Part shown: positions 9,662 through 19,990 of the stretch, in pieces
How positions within the stretch are numbered: position 1 is the stretch's first letter
How the letters are laid out: every line of letters starts with the position of its first letter
NCBI GenBank assembly: GCA_039033415.1
Contig: JBCCCR010000018.1
Location: 1-64,000, forward strand
Direction of reading: 5' to 3'
Length of the DNA: 64,000 nt
From: Pseudomonadota bacterium
GTDB taxonomy: Bacteria; Pseudomonadota; Gammaproteobacteria; Xanthomonadales; SZUA-38
Notes under the pieces: generated by a model
Seen by the model: the letters and a program-made list of their open reading frames with translations, nothing else
Databases searched by the model: none
Told to the model about the DNA's origin: nothing
Program-made: the position numbers and the translations under genes

Positions 9662-10593
9662 AGCGGCACCTCATCGAAGCTGGTTTCCAAAATCTCCCAG
9701 ACCAGGTCCTCAAACGGCAGGCCAGCAGCAGCAGCGGCCTTGGGCACCAGACTGTGGCTGGTCATACCGGGCGTCGTATTCGCCTCAAGCAGGTAGGTCA
9801 CCCCAGCGCCGTCACGCAGGAAATCGACGCGACCCCAGCCGCCGGCACCCGCCGCGGCATAGGCCGCCAGCGCCGTCGCCCGAAGCTGCCGCTCCTCGTC
9901 TTCGTCGAGCGAGCAGGGACAGAGATAGCGTGTGTCCTCCACGAGGTATTTAGCCTCGTAGTCGTAAAACCCGGTCGCGGGGATGATCTCGATGGCCGGA
10001 AGCGCCCTGCCCTTCAGGAGGCCGACGGTCAGCTCGGAACCGGCAATAAACCGCTCGAGCATCACCCGACGATCAAAGCCGGACGCTTCGCCCACGGCCT
10101 GGCTCAGCCCCCCTGGCCCATCAACCACGCTAACGCCGACGCTGGACCCCTCGTTCACCGGCTTGACTACCAGCGGGAAGCCCAGCTCGTTTGCGATCGG
10201 CAATGGGTCCTGGCCCGGCGCAAGCTCAACCCCGGGGATCGTTTGCAGGCCAGCCTGGTCCCAGAGCGCTTTGCTGCGCACCTTGTCCATGGTGACCGCG
10301 GCACCGAGAAGACTGCTGCCGGTCACCGGCACTCCCAGGCAGGTCAGCGCACCCTGCAGCGCGCCGTCTTCGCCACCGCTGCCGTGCAACAGATTGAACA
10401 CCCGATCCACCTGGCCTTCGTGAATCAGGCTCAGCAGGCTGGCGATACCGTCGACCGCCACCGCGTTGACCTCTCGCTTGAGCAGCGCATTGAGGACGTC
10501 CCGGCCACCGTCCAGCGAAACCTCTCGCTCCGAACCGCTGCCGCCGATCACCAGGGCGACCCGGCCAAAGTCTGCTGCCTTTTCGATCCGCAT
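9658..10593 (-). CDS. ddlB: D-alanine--D-alanine ligase
   Basis: Cytoplasmic ATP-grasp enzyme joining two D-alanines for the peptidoglycan stem. It has 311 residues, usual for DdlB. The ATP-binding lysine region VVKPVNEGSSVGV and the C-terminal LEANTTPGMTSHSLVP (a variant of LE-N-PGMT-HS) are visible. In the dcw cluster it sits between murC and ftsQ with overlapping codons on both sides, as in E. coli. Confidence 0.96.
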   Translation of the reverse strand: MRIEKAADFGRVALVIGGSGSEREVSLDGGRDVLNALLKREVNAVAVDGIASLLSLIHEGQVDRVFNLLHGSGGEDGALQGALTCLGVPVTGSSLLGAAVTMDKVRSKALWDQAGLQTIPGVELAPGQDPLPIANELGFPLVVKPVNEGSSVGVSVVDGPGGLSQAVGEASGFDRRVMLERFIAGSELTVGLLKGRALPAIEIIPATGFYDYEAKYLVEDTRYLCPCSLDEDEERQLRATALAAYAAAGAGGWGRVDFLRDGAGVTYLLEANTTPGMTSHSLVPKAAAAAGLPFEDLVWEILETSFDEVPL

Positions 10594-12023
10594 CAGCTTT
10601 GCGCTCCAAAACCGTGCCGATAGATGTCCGCTGCAGCCGCGCCGATGTCTCCGGCTCCCAGCAGCAGCACCAGGTCATCCTGTGCGGTTAACGAGGGCAG
10701 CAGCTGTCGGCAGTCGCGCGGATGCTCCACCAGGACCGGGTCCACCTGGCCGCGAGCCCGGATCGCCCGAGCCAGGGCGCGGCTGTCGGCACCCGGTATC
10801 GGCTCCTCGCCGGCCGGGTAGACGTCCGCCAGGATGAGCAGATCGACCTGCGAAAGCACTCGGGCAAAATCATCCAGCAGATCGCGAGTCCGGGTATAGC
10901 GATGAGGCTGGAAGACCGCCACCAAACGGCGTGTTGGCCAGCCTGCGCGGGCCGCATCGAGCGTCGCCTCGAGTTCGGTTGGATGATGACCGTAGTCATC
11001 GACAAACAGCGCGGTGACCTCACCGACCGGCATTTCGCCATGGACGTTGAAGCGTCGCCCAATACCGCCAAAGGCCGTCAACGCGCGCTGTATGGCACCG
11101 TCCTCAATGCCCAGCTCCCAGCCGATGGCGATGGCCGCCAGGGCGTTCCGAACGTTGTGGACGCCGGGGAGGTTCAGCTTGACCGGCAGCAGCTCGTCTC
11201 GGTTTGGCAGCTGTACCTCAAAGGCCATGGTGGCGCCGCTCTGCGTGACGTTCAGGGCCCGAATGTCCGCATCTTCCGACAGGCCATATTTGACTACCGT
11301 CCGAGAGATCCGGCGGGCGAGCCTCGCCGTGCTGGTGTCGTCGACACACAGGACCGCCAGCCCGTAGAACGGCAGGTGGTGCAGAAACTCATCGAAGGCC
11401 CGTTCCAGCCGAGCAAAGTCGTTTCGGTAGGTAGACAGATGGTCGTTGTCGATATTGGTGACCACCGCAATCGTCGGCTGCAGGAGCAGAAACGACCCGT
11501 CACTTTCGTCAGCCTCAGCCACCAGAAACTGGCCGGTGCCCAGCCGGGCGTTGCTGCCAAGCGAATTGAGCAATCCGCCGATGACGAAGGTGGGGTCCAT
11601 CTCCGCTTCAGCCATGATGGCGGCGACCAGCGACGTGGTGGTGGTCTTGCCATGGGTTCCGGCCACCGCAATCCCGTCACGGAACCGCATCAGCTCCCCC
11701 AGCATCTCCGCTCGCGGTACGATGGGAATACGCCGCTCGCGGGCGGCTTTTAGCTCGGGATTGCTGCGGGCGATGGCGCTGGAGCTGACCACCACCTTGG
11801 CATCACCCAGATGATCAGCGTGGTGGCCGACGTGAATCCGCGCCCCGAGGCTCGCCAGGCGCTCGGTCACGGGGGTTGTCTGCGCGTCGGAGCCGGAGAT
11901 CTCGTGCCCGAGATTCAGCATCACTTCGGCAATCCCGCTCATGCCCGTGCCGCCGATGCCCACAAAATGCATCTGGCGAAAACGCCGCTTCGGATCCACG
12001 CCAACGCGGTTCAGGGTGGTCAT
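10593..12023 (-). CDS. murC: UDP-N-acetylmuramate--L-alanine ligase MurC
   Basis: Adds L-alanine to UDP-MurNAc, the first amino acid of the peptidoglycan stem. It has 476 residues. The N-terminal Rossmann motif HFVGIGGTGMSGIAE, the Mur-ligase ATP loop GTHGKTTTT and the C-terminal YGHHPTE motif are all present. It overlaps murG by four bases and ddlB by one (TGATG). Confidence 0.98.
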   Translation of the reverse strand: MTTLNRVGVDPKRRFRQMHFVGIGGTGMSGIAEVMLNLGHEISGSDAQTTPVTERLASLGARIHVGHHADHLGDAKVVVSSSAIARSNPELKAARERRIPIVPRAEMLGELMRFRDGIAVAGTHGKTTTTSLVAAIMAEAEMDPTFVIGGLLNSLGSNARLGTGQFLVAEADESDGSFLLLQPTIAVVTNIDNDHLSTYRNDFARLERAFDEFLHHLPFYGLAVLCVDDTSTARLARRISRTVVKYGLSEDADIRALNVTQSGATMAFEVQLPNRDELLPVKLNLPGVHNVRNALAAIAIGWELGIEDGAIQRALTAFGGIGRRFNVHGEMPVGEVTALFVDDYGHHPTELEATLDAARAGWPTRRLVAVFQPHRYTRTRDLLDDFARVLSQVDLLILADVYPAGEEPIPGADSRALARAIRARGQVDPVLVEHPRDCRQLLPSLTAQDDLVLLLGAGDIGAAAADIYRHGFGAQS

Positions 12024-13102
12024 TGGGCCACCTCCAGACAGGCTGACGCCACCGCCTCGGCGGCGTCAGGCTGTGCGAGTCCCCTCGCCCGCTCCGCCAT
12101 CTCGGTCAGCAGGTCCGGGGCGGACAGCAGCTCTGCCAAGTGTGCGCTCAGGTCCTCCGGCGTCAGCGCGGCCTCGGGGCAAAGGCGGGCGGCTCCTTCA
12201 CTCACCAGATAGCCGGCGTTGTGGGTCTGGTGGTCGTCCACCGCGTGCGGGAAAGGCACCAGCAGAGACGCCAGCCCCATCGCCGAAACCTCAGCGATCG
12301 TCAGCGCACCCGCGCGGCAAACCACCAGGTCAGCCCAGGCGTAGGCTTCGGCCATGTCGTCGACAAAGGGGAGCACAGTGGCGGAAATCTGTGCCTGCTC
12401 GTAGGCCTGCGCGGTGGCCTCCTCACGGCCGGCGCCACACTGATGCCGGATCTCCGGAGCCGGGTTCAGCGCCAGACCGGCGATGGCCTGGGGCAGCAGC
12501 GTATTAAGCGCCACCGCCCCCTGACTGCCGCCCAGCACCAGCAGCCGCGACGGCTGGTGTTTACCGGTCTCACGCTCTCGCGGAGTCGGGGCAGCGGCGA
12601 TCTCGTCTCGGACTGGATTTCCGACGTGTAGCCCGTAACGGGGGAAGGCCGACGGAAAGCCGCTCAGCACCCGGCGCGCCAGCTTCGCCAGCACTCGGTT
12701 GGTCAGACCCGGGATACTGTTCTGTTCGTGAACCACCAGCGGTCGGCGGGTCAGCCAGGCCGCCAGCCCGCCGGGCCCTGCGGCAAAGCCGCCCATGCTC
12801 AGCACGCTGCGCGGCTGGTAGCGACGCAGAATGCGAATGGCCTGCAGGACCGCACGGCCGAGCCGAAACGGGAGCAGCAGCAGCGCCAGCGCGCCCCGGC
12901 CACGCAGTCCGGTGATGTCGATTTGCTCGATGGGATAGCCGAAGCGGGGCACCAGACCGTTCTCCATGCCATGGCTGGAGCCCAGCCACAGCACGTCCAC
13001 GTCGCGCTGGCGCAACTTCCCGGCGACCGCCAGACCGGGGAATATATGCCCACCGGTACCGCCGGCCATGATCAACACCGGGCTGTTCAGCGGGGCGGTC
13101 AT
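12020..13102 (-). CDS. murG: MurG, lipid II synthase (GlcNAc transferase)
   Basis: Peripheral membrane glycosyltransferase (GT28) that transfers GlcNAc to lipid I on the cytoplasmic face, giving lipid II. It has 360 residues, with the G-loop AGGTGGHIFPGLA at the N-terminus, VHEQNSIPG in the middle and CRAGALTIAE(VSAMG) near residue 265 in the UDP-GlcNAc site. It overlaps ftsW and murC by four bases each. Confidence 0.97.
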   Translation of the reverse strand: MTAPLNSPVLIMAGGTGGHIFPGLAVAGKLRQRDVDVLWLGSSHGMENGLVPRFGYPIEQIDITGLRGRGALALLLLPFRLGRAVLQAIRILRRYQPRSVLSMGGFAAGPGGLAAWLTRRPLVVHEQNSIPGLTNRVLAKLARRVLSGFPSAFPRYGLHVGNPVRDEIAAAPTPRERETGKHQPSRLLVLGGSQGAVALNTLLPQAIAGLALNPAPEIRHQCGAGREEATAQAYEQAQISATVLPFVDDMAEAYAWADLVVCRAGALTIAEVSAMGLASLLVPFPHAVDDHQTHNAGYLVSEGAARLCPEAALTPEDLSAHLAELLSAPDLLTEMAERARGLAQPDAAEAVASACLEVAQ

Positions 13103-14346
13103 GCGCCTGCCCTCCGTCCTTTGCGCCCGGCGGGACGGTCAGAGCCTCGGGTCCGTGGTGACCGACCTTTGGCTGCTCGACGCTGGGGCGAGCGCGTCTG
13201 TGGCGTCGCCGCGACCGCCTGCACCTCGTGCGCCACCCTCAGCAGCAGCGCGATCATTACGCACGACATCATGGCGCTGCTGCCGCCGGAACTGATCAAC
13301 GGCAGCGTGAGGCCCTTGGTGGGCAACACGCCAAGATTCACACCGATGCTCACCATCGCCTGCAGGCCGAGCAAGAAGCTCAGGGCATAGGCGAGGTAGC
13401 CGGCAAAGTACTGATGCTGGTGGAGTGCCTGCATCGCAATCACGAGACCGCGGCCGACCAGCAGGCCGAACAGCAGCATCACACCCGCAACACCCACGAG
13501 CCCAAGCTCTTCGGCCAGCACCGCGAGGATGAAGTCGGTATAGGCTTCCGGCAGGTAAAACAGTTTCTGCACGCTGCCGCCCAGCCCAACGCCGAGCCAC
13601 TCGCCCCGCCCGACCGCAATCAGAGCCTGCGTGAGCTGAAAGCCCCCGCTGAACGGATCGGCCCACGGATCCATGAAGCTGCGCAGCCGCTCCAACCGAT
13701 AGGGCGTGGCGAAGGCGAGCCAGATCCCCGGTGGCAGGGTCAGCAGCGCCAGCGCCGCTAGATCCCGCAGCCTGGCGCCCGCCTGCCAGATCACCGCGGC
13801 TGACATGCCAAGCACCAGTACCGCACCGCCGAAATCGGGCTGCGCCAGCAGCAAACCCGCCAGCAGGCACGCCACCACCAGCGGCTTGAAGCTGCCGGCA
13901 AAGCGGCTTCGAATCGCTTCAGCGTGGCGCACCGCGTAGCCCGCAAGGTACACCGCCAGCATGATCTTGACGGCCTCAACAACCTGAAAATTCAGGATGC
14001 CCGTGCGCACCCAGCGAGTGGCACCGTTCACCGTCACGCCGAAGCCGGGCACAAACACCAGCATGAGCAGCGGAAAGCTCAGCAGCATGAACAGCGGGCT
14101 GGCCTTTTCCAGGTTGCTGAGCGGCAGCTTGAGGCAGACGAGCCCCATCAGGGAACCGAGCGTGAGCGCGATCAGGTGTTTAAAAACGTAATAGAGCGGG
14201 TGCAGGCCCGCGTTCTCCGCGATCGCCAGGGAGGCTGAAGCGATCATCACCACGCCCAGCGATGCTAGAGCGACCGCCGACCACAGCAGCCAGCTGTCGA
14301 TGATGAGCGGCTGGGCGGTGGTGCCTTTGCGTTTAGCCTGGGCCAT
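13099..14346 (-). CDS. ftsW: FtsW, septal peptidoglycan glycosyltransferase (SEDS)
   Basis: Polytopic SEDS protein that polymerises lipid II at the septum with FtsI. It has 415 residues and about ten hydrophobic segments. The typical block GLGGSVQKLFYLPEAYTDFI and the C-terminal GLTLPLISSGGSS are present, followed by an Arg-rich tail of about 45 residues. The usual QPSE motif reads QVVE here (NFQVVEAVK). The ATG overlaps the mraY stop (TGATG); murD, which normally lies between, is missing. Confidence 0.96.
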   Translation of the reverse strand: MAQAKRKGTTAQPLIIDSWLLWSAVALASLGVVMIASASLAIAENAGLHPLYYVFKHLIALTLGSLMGLVCLKLPLSNLEKASPLFMLLSFPLLMLVFVPGFGVTVNGATRWVRTGILNFQVVEAVKIMLAVYLAGYAVRHAEAIRSRFAGSFKPLVVACLLAGLLLAQPDFGGAVLVLGMSAAVIWQAGARLRDLAALALLTLPPGIWLAFATPYRLERLRSFMDPWADPFSGGFQLTQALIAVGRGEWLGVGLGGSVQKLFYLPEAYTDFILAVLAEELGLVGVAGVMLLFGLLVGRGLVIAMQALHQHQYFAGYLAYALSFLLGLQAMVSIGVNLGVLPTKGLTLPLISSGGSSAMMSCVMIALLLRVAHEVQAVAATPQTRSPQRRAAKGRSPRTRGSDRPAGRKGRRAGA

Positions 14347-15428
14347 CAGCGCACCTTCAGGGTGGCGAGGCCCACCAGCACGAGGATCACGGAAATGATC
14401 CAGAAACGCACGATGACCCGGGGCTCGGGCCAGCCCTTCAGCTCGAAGTGGTGGTGAATCGGCGCCATGCGGAAGATCCGCTTGCCGGTGAGCTTAAAGG
14501 ACGCCACCTGGAGTATGACCGAGGCGGTTTCCATGACAAAAATGCCGCCCATGATCATAAACGCCAGCTCCTGGCGAACGATCACCGCAATCACCGCGAG
14601 CGCCGCGCCCATGGCCAGCGCTCCGATGTCGCCCATAAAAACCTGGGCCGGATAGGTGTTGAACCACAGGAATCCCAGCCCGGCCCCCGCCAGCGCTCCG
14701 CAGAAGATCGACAGTTCGCCCGATCCCGGGATGTATGGGATTGCCAGGTAGGTGGAAAAGACCGAGTGCCCAGACACGTAGGCAAAAACCCCAAGAGCGG
14801 AAGCCACCAGCACGGTTGGCATAATGGCCAGGCCGTCGAGTCCGTCAGTCAGGTTTACCGCGTTGCTGAAACCCACAATCATGAAGTAGGTCATCACAAC
14901 AAATGCGGCGCCCAGGGGAATCGCCACATCCTTGAAAAACGGCACGATCAGCTCCGTGGCCGCCGGCAGGTCCGCGGTTTGGAAAAGGTATACCGCCGCG
15001 ACAATCCCGCAGATCGACTGCAGCAAATATTTCCAGCGCGCCGCGAGGCCCGCGGAGTCCTTAAGGACCAGCTTACGATAGTCGTCCAGCCAGCCGATCG
15101 CGCCAAAGGCTGCGGTAACGGCCAGCGTCAGCCACACGTAACGATTGTCCAGATCGGCCCATAGCAGGGTTGAGGCGAGCACGGCCACCAGGATCAGCGC
15201 ACCGCCCATGGTGGGGGTGCCGGCCTTGGTCAGGTGGGTCGCCGGGCCGTCTTCCCGGATCGGCTGGCCGATCTGGTAGAACGACAGGCGACGGATCATC
15301 CAAGGGCCCACCAGCAGGGACACGGCAAGCGCCGTGAGGGCGCTGAGAATCGTGCGGAAGGTTAGGTACTGGAACACGCTAAACCCGGTGTCCAGTGCCT
15401 CCAATGCGCCCGCCAGCCACAGCAACAT
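14346..15428 (-). CDS. mraY: Phospho-N-acetylmuramoyl-pentapeptide transferase MraY
   Basis: Integral membrane enzyme that moves phospho-MurNAc-pentapeptide to undecaprenyl phosphate, making lipid I. Starting at the ATG at 15428 the protein has 360 residues, equal to E. coli MraY, and begins MLLWLA as the family does; a TTG 11 codons upstream lies inside murF. The motifs [16 protein letters not shown] and HHHFE are visible. The start is one base past the murF stop, and the stop overlaps ftsW with no room for murD. Confidence 0.98.
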   Translation of the reverse strand: MLLWLAGALEALDTGFSVFQYLTFRTILSALTALAVSLLVGPWMIRRLSFYQIGQPIREDGPATHLTKAGTPTMGGALILVAVLASTLLWADLDNRYVWLTLAVTAAFGAIGWLDDYRKLVLKDSAGLAARWKYLLQSICGIVAAVYLFQTADLPAATELIVPFFKDVAIPLGAAFVVMTYFMIVGFSNAVNLTDGLDGLAIMPTVLVASALGVFAYVSGHSVFSTYLAIPYIPGSGELSIFCGALAGAGLGFLWFNTYPAQVFMGDIGALAMGAALAVIAVIVRQELAFMIMGGIFVMETASVILQVASFKLTGKRIFRMAPIHHHFELKGWPEPRVIVRFWIISVILVLVGLATLKVR

Positions 15429-15429
15429 G

Positions 15430-16812
15430 TCAGCCCAGCCCCCGTTCAGCGAGGGCGTCAACCACCCGCTCCATCCGCATGCCGCGAGAACCTTTCAGCA
15501 GACAGACCACGCTGTCGTCAGCCGTCGAGGCGGCGGTAGACGCGTCGGTTAACGCATCCCCCAGCGCAGCCGCCAGATCGTCGAGCGAAGCAAAATGTCG
15601 GGCGGACCCTGAATCGAAGCCGGCCACCGAGTGGCGGCTGAGGGGGCCCAGCGCAAACAGCCGCGTGATGCCGAGCCGACGGGCTTCGCTGCCCACCTGG
15701 AAGTGCAGCGCTTCAGCCTCGGCACCCAGCTCCCGCATGTCACCCATAATCAGCCAACGTTGCCCCGGCTGAGCCGCGAGGACCTTCAGCCCTGCGCTCA
15801 TGGACGCAGGGTTGGCGTTGTAGCTGTCCTGCAGGAGCTGCCAGCCACCCGGCATGGCGCGAAACTTCAGCCGCCCGTCGACCGGCTCAAAAGCCTCCAG
15901 CCCGGCCGCGATGTCCTCCAGGCTGATACCCAGCGCCAGCGCCGCGGCTGTCGCGGCCGCCGCGTTGGCCGCGTTGTGGCCGCCGCGACTGCGAAGGGTC
16001 ACGTTGATTTCGCCCGGCGACGTCGCCAGGTTCACCTGCATGCCGCTGCTGACGCTGCGCCAGCTGGCGGTGACGTCAGCCGGCTGCTCCAGGCCGAAGC
16101 TGACCACCCGCCGGCTACCCGCCAGCCCGCACCAGAAATCGAAGAAAGGATCGTCGGCATTGAGGATGGCAACCCCCGCCGGACCCAGCGCTTCAACGAT
16201 TTCACCTTTCGTCCGGGCCACGCCCGCCAGATCGCCCATGCCTTCCAGATGGGCGGGGCCGGCGTTGGTGAGCAGCGATACATCAGGCCTGGCCAGCTCG
16301 CCGAGGTAGGCGATATCACCCGGCTTGCCCGCGCCCATCTCGACCACCGCAAAATCGTGACTTGAGTCCAGACCACATAACGTCAGGGGCACGCCCAGCT
16401 CGTTATTCAGGTTGCCCTGGGTGACCAACACGCGATGGCTGACCTGGAGGATCTGCGCCAGCATGGTTTTGACGGTGGTCTTGCCGTTGCTCCCCGTGAT
16501 GCCCACCAGCGGCATCGCAAAGCCTTTGCGCCAATGGGCAGCCAGCGTTGCGAGGCCCCGCTCGCTGCTGACACACCGCAGCTGCGGCAGCTCACATTCA
16601 ACAAAGCGCTGCACGAGCGCAGCGCTAGCACCCGCCGCGGCCGCCTGCTCGAGATAGTCGTGGCCGTCAACGCGTGTACCGGGCAGCGCAACAAACAGCG
16701 CACCCTCCGACAGTAAACGGGTGTCGATTTTGACCCCGCGGAATTCCCCGGGTCCGCCGCGAAGCTCAGCACCGATGGCGGTAGCGATCCCCTCGAGCTG
16801 GCCGTGAATCAT
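15430..16812 (-). CDS. murF: MurF, UDP-MurNAc-tripeptide--D-Ala-D-Ala ligase
   Basis: Cytoplasmic Mur ligase that adds the D-Ala-D-Ala dipeptide to complete the pentapeptide precursor. It has 460 residues. The ATP loop [14 protein letters not shown], the carbamylated-lysine region and the C-terminal SRGMRME motif are present. It overlaps murE by four bases and is followed immediately by mraY. Confidence 0.97.
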   Translation of the reverse strand: MIHGQLEGIATAIGAELRGGPGEFRGVKIDTRLLSEGALFVALPGTRVDGHDYLEQAAAAGASAALVQRFVECELPQLRCVSSERGLATLAAHWRKGFAMPLVGITGSNGKTTVKTMLAQILQVSHRVLVTQGNLNNELGVPLTLCGLDSSHDFAVVEMGAGKPGDIAYLGELARPDVSLLTNAGPAHLEGMGDLAGVARTKGEIVEALGPAGVAILNADDPFFDFWCGLAGSRRVVSFGLEQPADVTASWRSVSSGMQVNLATSPGEINVTLRSRGGHNAANAAAATAAALALGISLEDIAAGLEAFEPVDGRLKFRAMPGGWQLLQDSYNANPASMSAGLKVLAAQPGQRWLIMGDMRELGAEAEALHFQVGSEARRLGITRLFALGPLSRHSVAGFDSGSARHFASLDDLAAALGDALTDASTAASTADDSVVCLLKGSRGMRMERVVDALAERGLG

Positions 16813-18266
16813 GCGCAGCGCTCCAGCAGCTCGCGAGCCACCGCGCGATCATCGAAGGGCAGGCGTCGGCCGTCGATTTCCTGATAGTCTTCGTGACCCT
16901 TGCCGGCCACCAGGATCGTGTCTTGGGGGGCAGCGGCGCGAACCGCGGTGGCGATGGCCTCCCGACGGTCGCTGATGCTCAATACCTGGCCCGCGTCCCG
17001 CATCCCGGCCAGAACCTGTTCGATGATGCGCTCGGCCGGCTCGCTGCGCGGGTTGTCGCTGGTGACGATCACGTGATCCGCGCCGCCCTCCGCCGCCGCG
17101 CCCATCATGGGGCGCTTGCCGGGATCGCGATCGCCGCCGCAGCCAAACACGCAGTAAAGCTGGCCTCCGCAATGGCTACGCAGGGCCGCGAGGGCCTGGG
17201 CCAGAGCGTCCGGGGTATGGGCATAGTCGATGACCACAGTCGGCTGCCCGGCTTCACTGATGAGCTCCATCCGTCCTGCAGGGGGTGTGAGCGATCCCAG
17301 AAGCTCGGCCAGTTCGGTCAGCGGCAGGGTCCCGTCCAGCGCCAGCAGCACGGCAGAAACCGCAAGCAGGTTGGAGATGTTGAAGTCACCCAGCACGCGC
17401 GTCTTGACGGGCCGGCTCCTGCCGCCGGCGCGCAGCAGGAATCCGCTGCCGTCAGCGTCGAAGCGAATTTCCTGAGCCTGGATATCGGCCCGACCCCGGC
17501 CGAACGTCATCAGGCGGGTGTCACCACATAAACTTTCGGTCATCGCCCCAAATGCGTCATCGTCGACGTTCAGAACGGCAAAGATCGGGCAGAAATCTGA
17601 CAGCAGCCGGGCTTTGGCGGCGATGTAGCGAGCCATGCTGCCGTGATAATCGAGATGATCTCGGCTGATGTTGGTCACCAGCGCAACGGCGATCCTCAAC
17701 GCTTTGGCGCGACCCTGATCAAGCGCGTGCGAAGAGACCTCCATCGCGACATGGGTACAGCCCGCATCCCGCAACCGCGCCAGCTCTCGCTGCACGGTGG
17801 CCGCATCGGGCGTCGTCAGCCCGAGCGGCCGACGCTCCTCGCCCACCACGCCGCTGCCGAGCGTGCCCACGGTTCCCGCACGCAGGCCGCGGCGGCTCAG
17901 CGCCTGAGCAATAAACTCAACGCATGACGATTTTCCGTTGGTTCCGGTAACGCCGATGACGGTCAGCACCCGAGACGGATGGTCATAGAAGATTCCGGCC
18001 AGCTCGCTCAGGCGGTCACTCAGGCCCTCGACGCCCAGATGAGGCACCGCCAGCGTCGGCGCGCGCTGCCCTTCGGTGAACTCCCAGAGCACCGCCGCGC
18101 AGCCGCGCTCGATCGCCTGCTGGACATATTCAAGTCCGTGCGTCGTCGCGCCCGCCAGGGCCACAAACAGGTCCCCTCGCTCGACCTGCCGCGAGTCCAC
18201 GGTCACGCCGCTGACCAATACGGGCGGCGCGCTGGCGATCAGTTCGCTGACGAGCTTGCGGGTCAT
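16809..18266 (-). CDS. murE: MurE, UDP-MurNAc-dipeptide--meso-diaminopimelate ligase
   Basis: Adds the third stem residue. It has 485 residues with the ATP loop GVTGTNGKSS (about 105-114). The DNPR motif near residue 405 is the signature for meso-diaminopimelate specificity rather than lysine, consistent with a Gram-negative wall. It overlaps ftsI and murF by four bases each. Confidence 0.98.
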   Translation of the reverse strand: MTRKLVSELIASAPPVLVSGVTVDSRQVERGDLFVALAGATTHGLEYVQQAIERGCAAVLWEFTEGQRAPTLAVPHLGVEGLSDRLSELAGIFYDHPSRVLTVIGVTGTNGKSSCVEFIAQALSRRGLRAGTVGTLGSGVVGEERRPLGLTTPDAATVQRELARLRDAGCTHVAMEVSSHALDQGRAKALRIAVALVTNISRDHLDYHGSMARYIAAKARLLSDFCPIFAVLNVDDDAFGAMTESLCGDTRLMTFGRGRADIQAQEIRFDADGSGFLLRAGGRSRPVKTRVLGDFNISNLLAVSAVLLALDGTLPLTELAELLGSLTPPAGRMELISEAGQPTVVIDYAHTPDALAQALAALRSHCGGQLYCVFGCGGDRDPGKRPMMGAAAEGGADHVIVTSDNPRSEPAERIIEQVLAGMRDAGQVLSISDRREAIATAVRAAAPQDTILVAGKGHEDYQEIDGRRLPFDDRAVARELLERCA

Positions 18267-19990
18267 GGCGCGGGCGCCGCCAGCTCGGCGGCACTGAGCG
18301 TCTGGTTGGTCGGCGGAATCGGCAGCAGATCGTCCGGCGGAATATCCAGCAGGCGCAGCGCACCCTCCATCACCGCGCGGAAGGTTGGCGCAGCAATCTG
18401 CCCACCATAGTATTCCTCGCTCGACGGGTCGTTGATCGAAACCACCACGACAATCTGGGGTGCGCTGGCCGGCGCGAAGCCGGCAAACGTCGCGACATAG
18501 CGGTCGTTGTAGCCTTTCGCCGAGGCCTTTCGCGATGTGCCGGTCTTTCCCGCCACGCGGTAGTGAGGCACCGCCGCCCGGGTTCCGGTACCGCCGTCGC
18601 GGGTGACGGTCTCCATCATGTTGCTGAGCTCGAGAGCGATCTTGGGATCGACAACCGCACGATCCGGATTGACCGAGCCTTTGACGAAGCTCGGCGCACG
18701 AATCCGGCCGTTGTTGGCGATCGCCGCGTAAGCCTGAGCCAGCTGCAGCGGCGTGGTCGACAGGCCGTAGCCGTAGGACACAGCCGCCTTTTCCACCTCG
18801 CGCCAGCGGGTATGCTCAGGCAGCATACCGGGCGACTCACCGGGAAATCCCGACCCGGTAATCTGGCCAAACCCGAAGCGCTGGTAGACATCCCACAGGT
18901 GGCGGGCGTTCAGCGACAGCGCCAGGCGGCTGATGCCCACGTTGCTCGACTTGGTGATGACGCCGGTCAGGTCGAGCGTTCCATAATTGATTGCATCGCG
19001 AACCGTATAGGCCCCAAGCTGCTGATAGCCAGGCGCGGTTTCCACCTCGCTGTCCGGCGCATACTGACCACTCTCGAGAACCGCCGCGACGGAAAACGGC
19101 TTGATCACGGACCCGGGCTCAAAGAAGTCGGTGATCGCCCGGTTGCGCATATGCTCATAGCGGCCGGAGCGCTGGTTCGGGTTGTAGGACGGCTGGTTGA
19201 CCATCGCCAGTACCTCACCCGTCGCCACCTCCAACACCACCGCCGAACCTGAGCGAGCACCAAACTCCATAACGGCCGTCTTCAGCGATCGGTAGGCCAG
19301 GTACTGCAGCCGCCGGTCGAGCGTTGTGTTGAGATTACGGCCAGGCGTTGCCGACTTGATGAGCTCAACGTTTTCGATCGTCTTGCCCAGGCGGTCTTTG
19401 ATCACCCGCTTGGACCCCGGCGAGCCGCGCAGCCAGTCATCGAAGCTCAGCTCCAACCCCTCCTGTCCCTGGTCGTCGATATCGGTAAAACCCAGCACGT
19501 GCGCGGCTACCTCACCGGCGGGGTAGAAGCGCTGATATTCGCGCTCCATCTGAACGCCGGGCAGCTCGAGTTCGGCAACAGCCTCGGCCAGCGCCGGGGC
19601 AACGCGGCGCTTAACGTAGACAAAAGACTTCTCGATACGCTGAGTCAGGCGGCGGTTGAGCGCCTCCTCTTCCAGGCCCAGCACCGACGCCAGGCGCGCA
19701 ACACCGTTCGGCGTTTCCAGCAGCTCCCGCGGCTTGGTCCAGATCGACTGAACCGGCGTGGAGATGGCCAGGGGCTCCCCGTTGCGGTCCAGGATCATGC
19801 CCCGGCTAGCGGCGATCTCCACCTGCCTCACGTGACGCGCGTCCCCTTCGTTCTGATAAAACTCCTGCCGCAGTACCTGCAGGTCGATCGCCCGGGCCAG
19901 GAGCGCTACGGCACACAGACCCATGCCGAGCAGCAGCACGTAGAAGCGGCTCGGCAGAACCTCGATACGCTCGGAGCTGCGGCGGTTCAT
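18263..19990 (-). CDS. ftsI: FtsI (PBP3), septal peptidoglycan transpeptidase
   Basis: Class B penicillin-binding protein that cross-links septal peptidoglycan, partner of FtsW. It has 575 residues: one transmembrane helix (about 16-37), a periplasmic dimerisation domain and the transpeptidase domain with SVIK (294-297, catalytic Ser294), SSN (348-350) and KTGT (482-485). It overlaps ftsL and murE by four bases. Confidence 0.98.
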   Translation of the reverse strand: MNRRSSERIEVLPSRFYVLLLGMGLCAVALLARAIDLQVLRQEFYQNEGDARHVRQVEIAASRGMILDRNGEPLAISTPVQSIWTKPRELLETPNGVARLASVLGLEEEALNRRLTQRIEKSFVYVKRRVAPALAEAVAELELPGVQMEREYQRFYPAGEVAAHVLGFTDIDDQGQEGLELSFDDWLRGSPGSKRVIKDRLGKTIENVELIKSATPGRNLNTTLDRRLQYLAYRSLKTAVMEFGARSGSAVVLEVATGEVLAMVNQPSYNPNQRSGRYEHMRNRAITDFFEPGSVIKPFSVAAVLESGQYAPDSEVETAPGYQQLGAYTVRDAINYGTLDLTGVITKSSNVGISRLALSLNARHLWDVYQRFGFGQITGSGFPGESPGMLPEHTRWREVEKAAVSYGYGLSTTPLQLAQAYAAIANNGRIRAPSFVKGSVNPDRAVVDPKIALELSNMMETVTRDGGTGTRAAVPHYRVAGKTGTSRKASAKGYNDRYVATFAGFAPASAPQIVVVVSINDPSSEEYYGGQIAAPTFRAVMEGALRLLDIPPDDLLPIPPTNQTLSAAELAAPAP

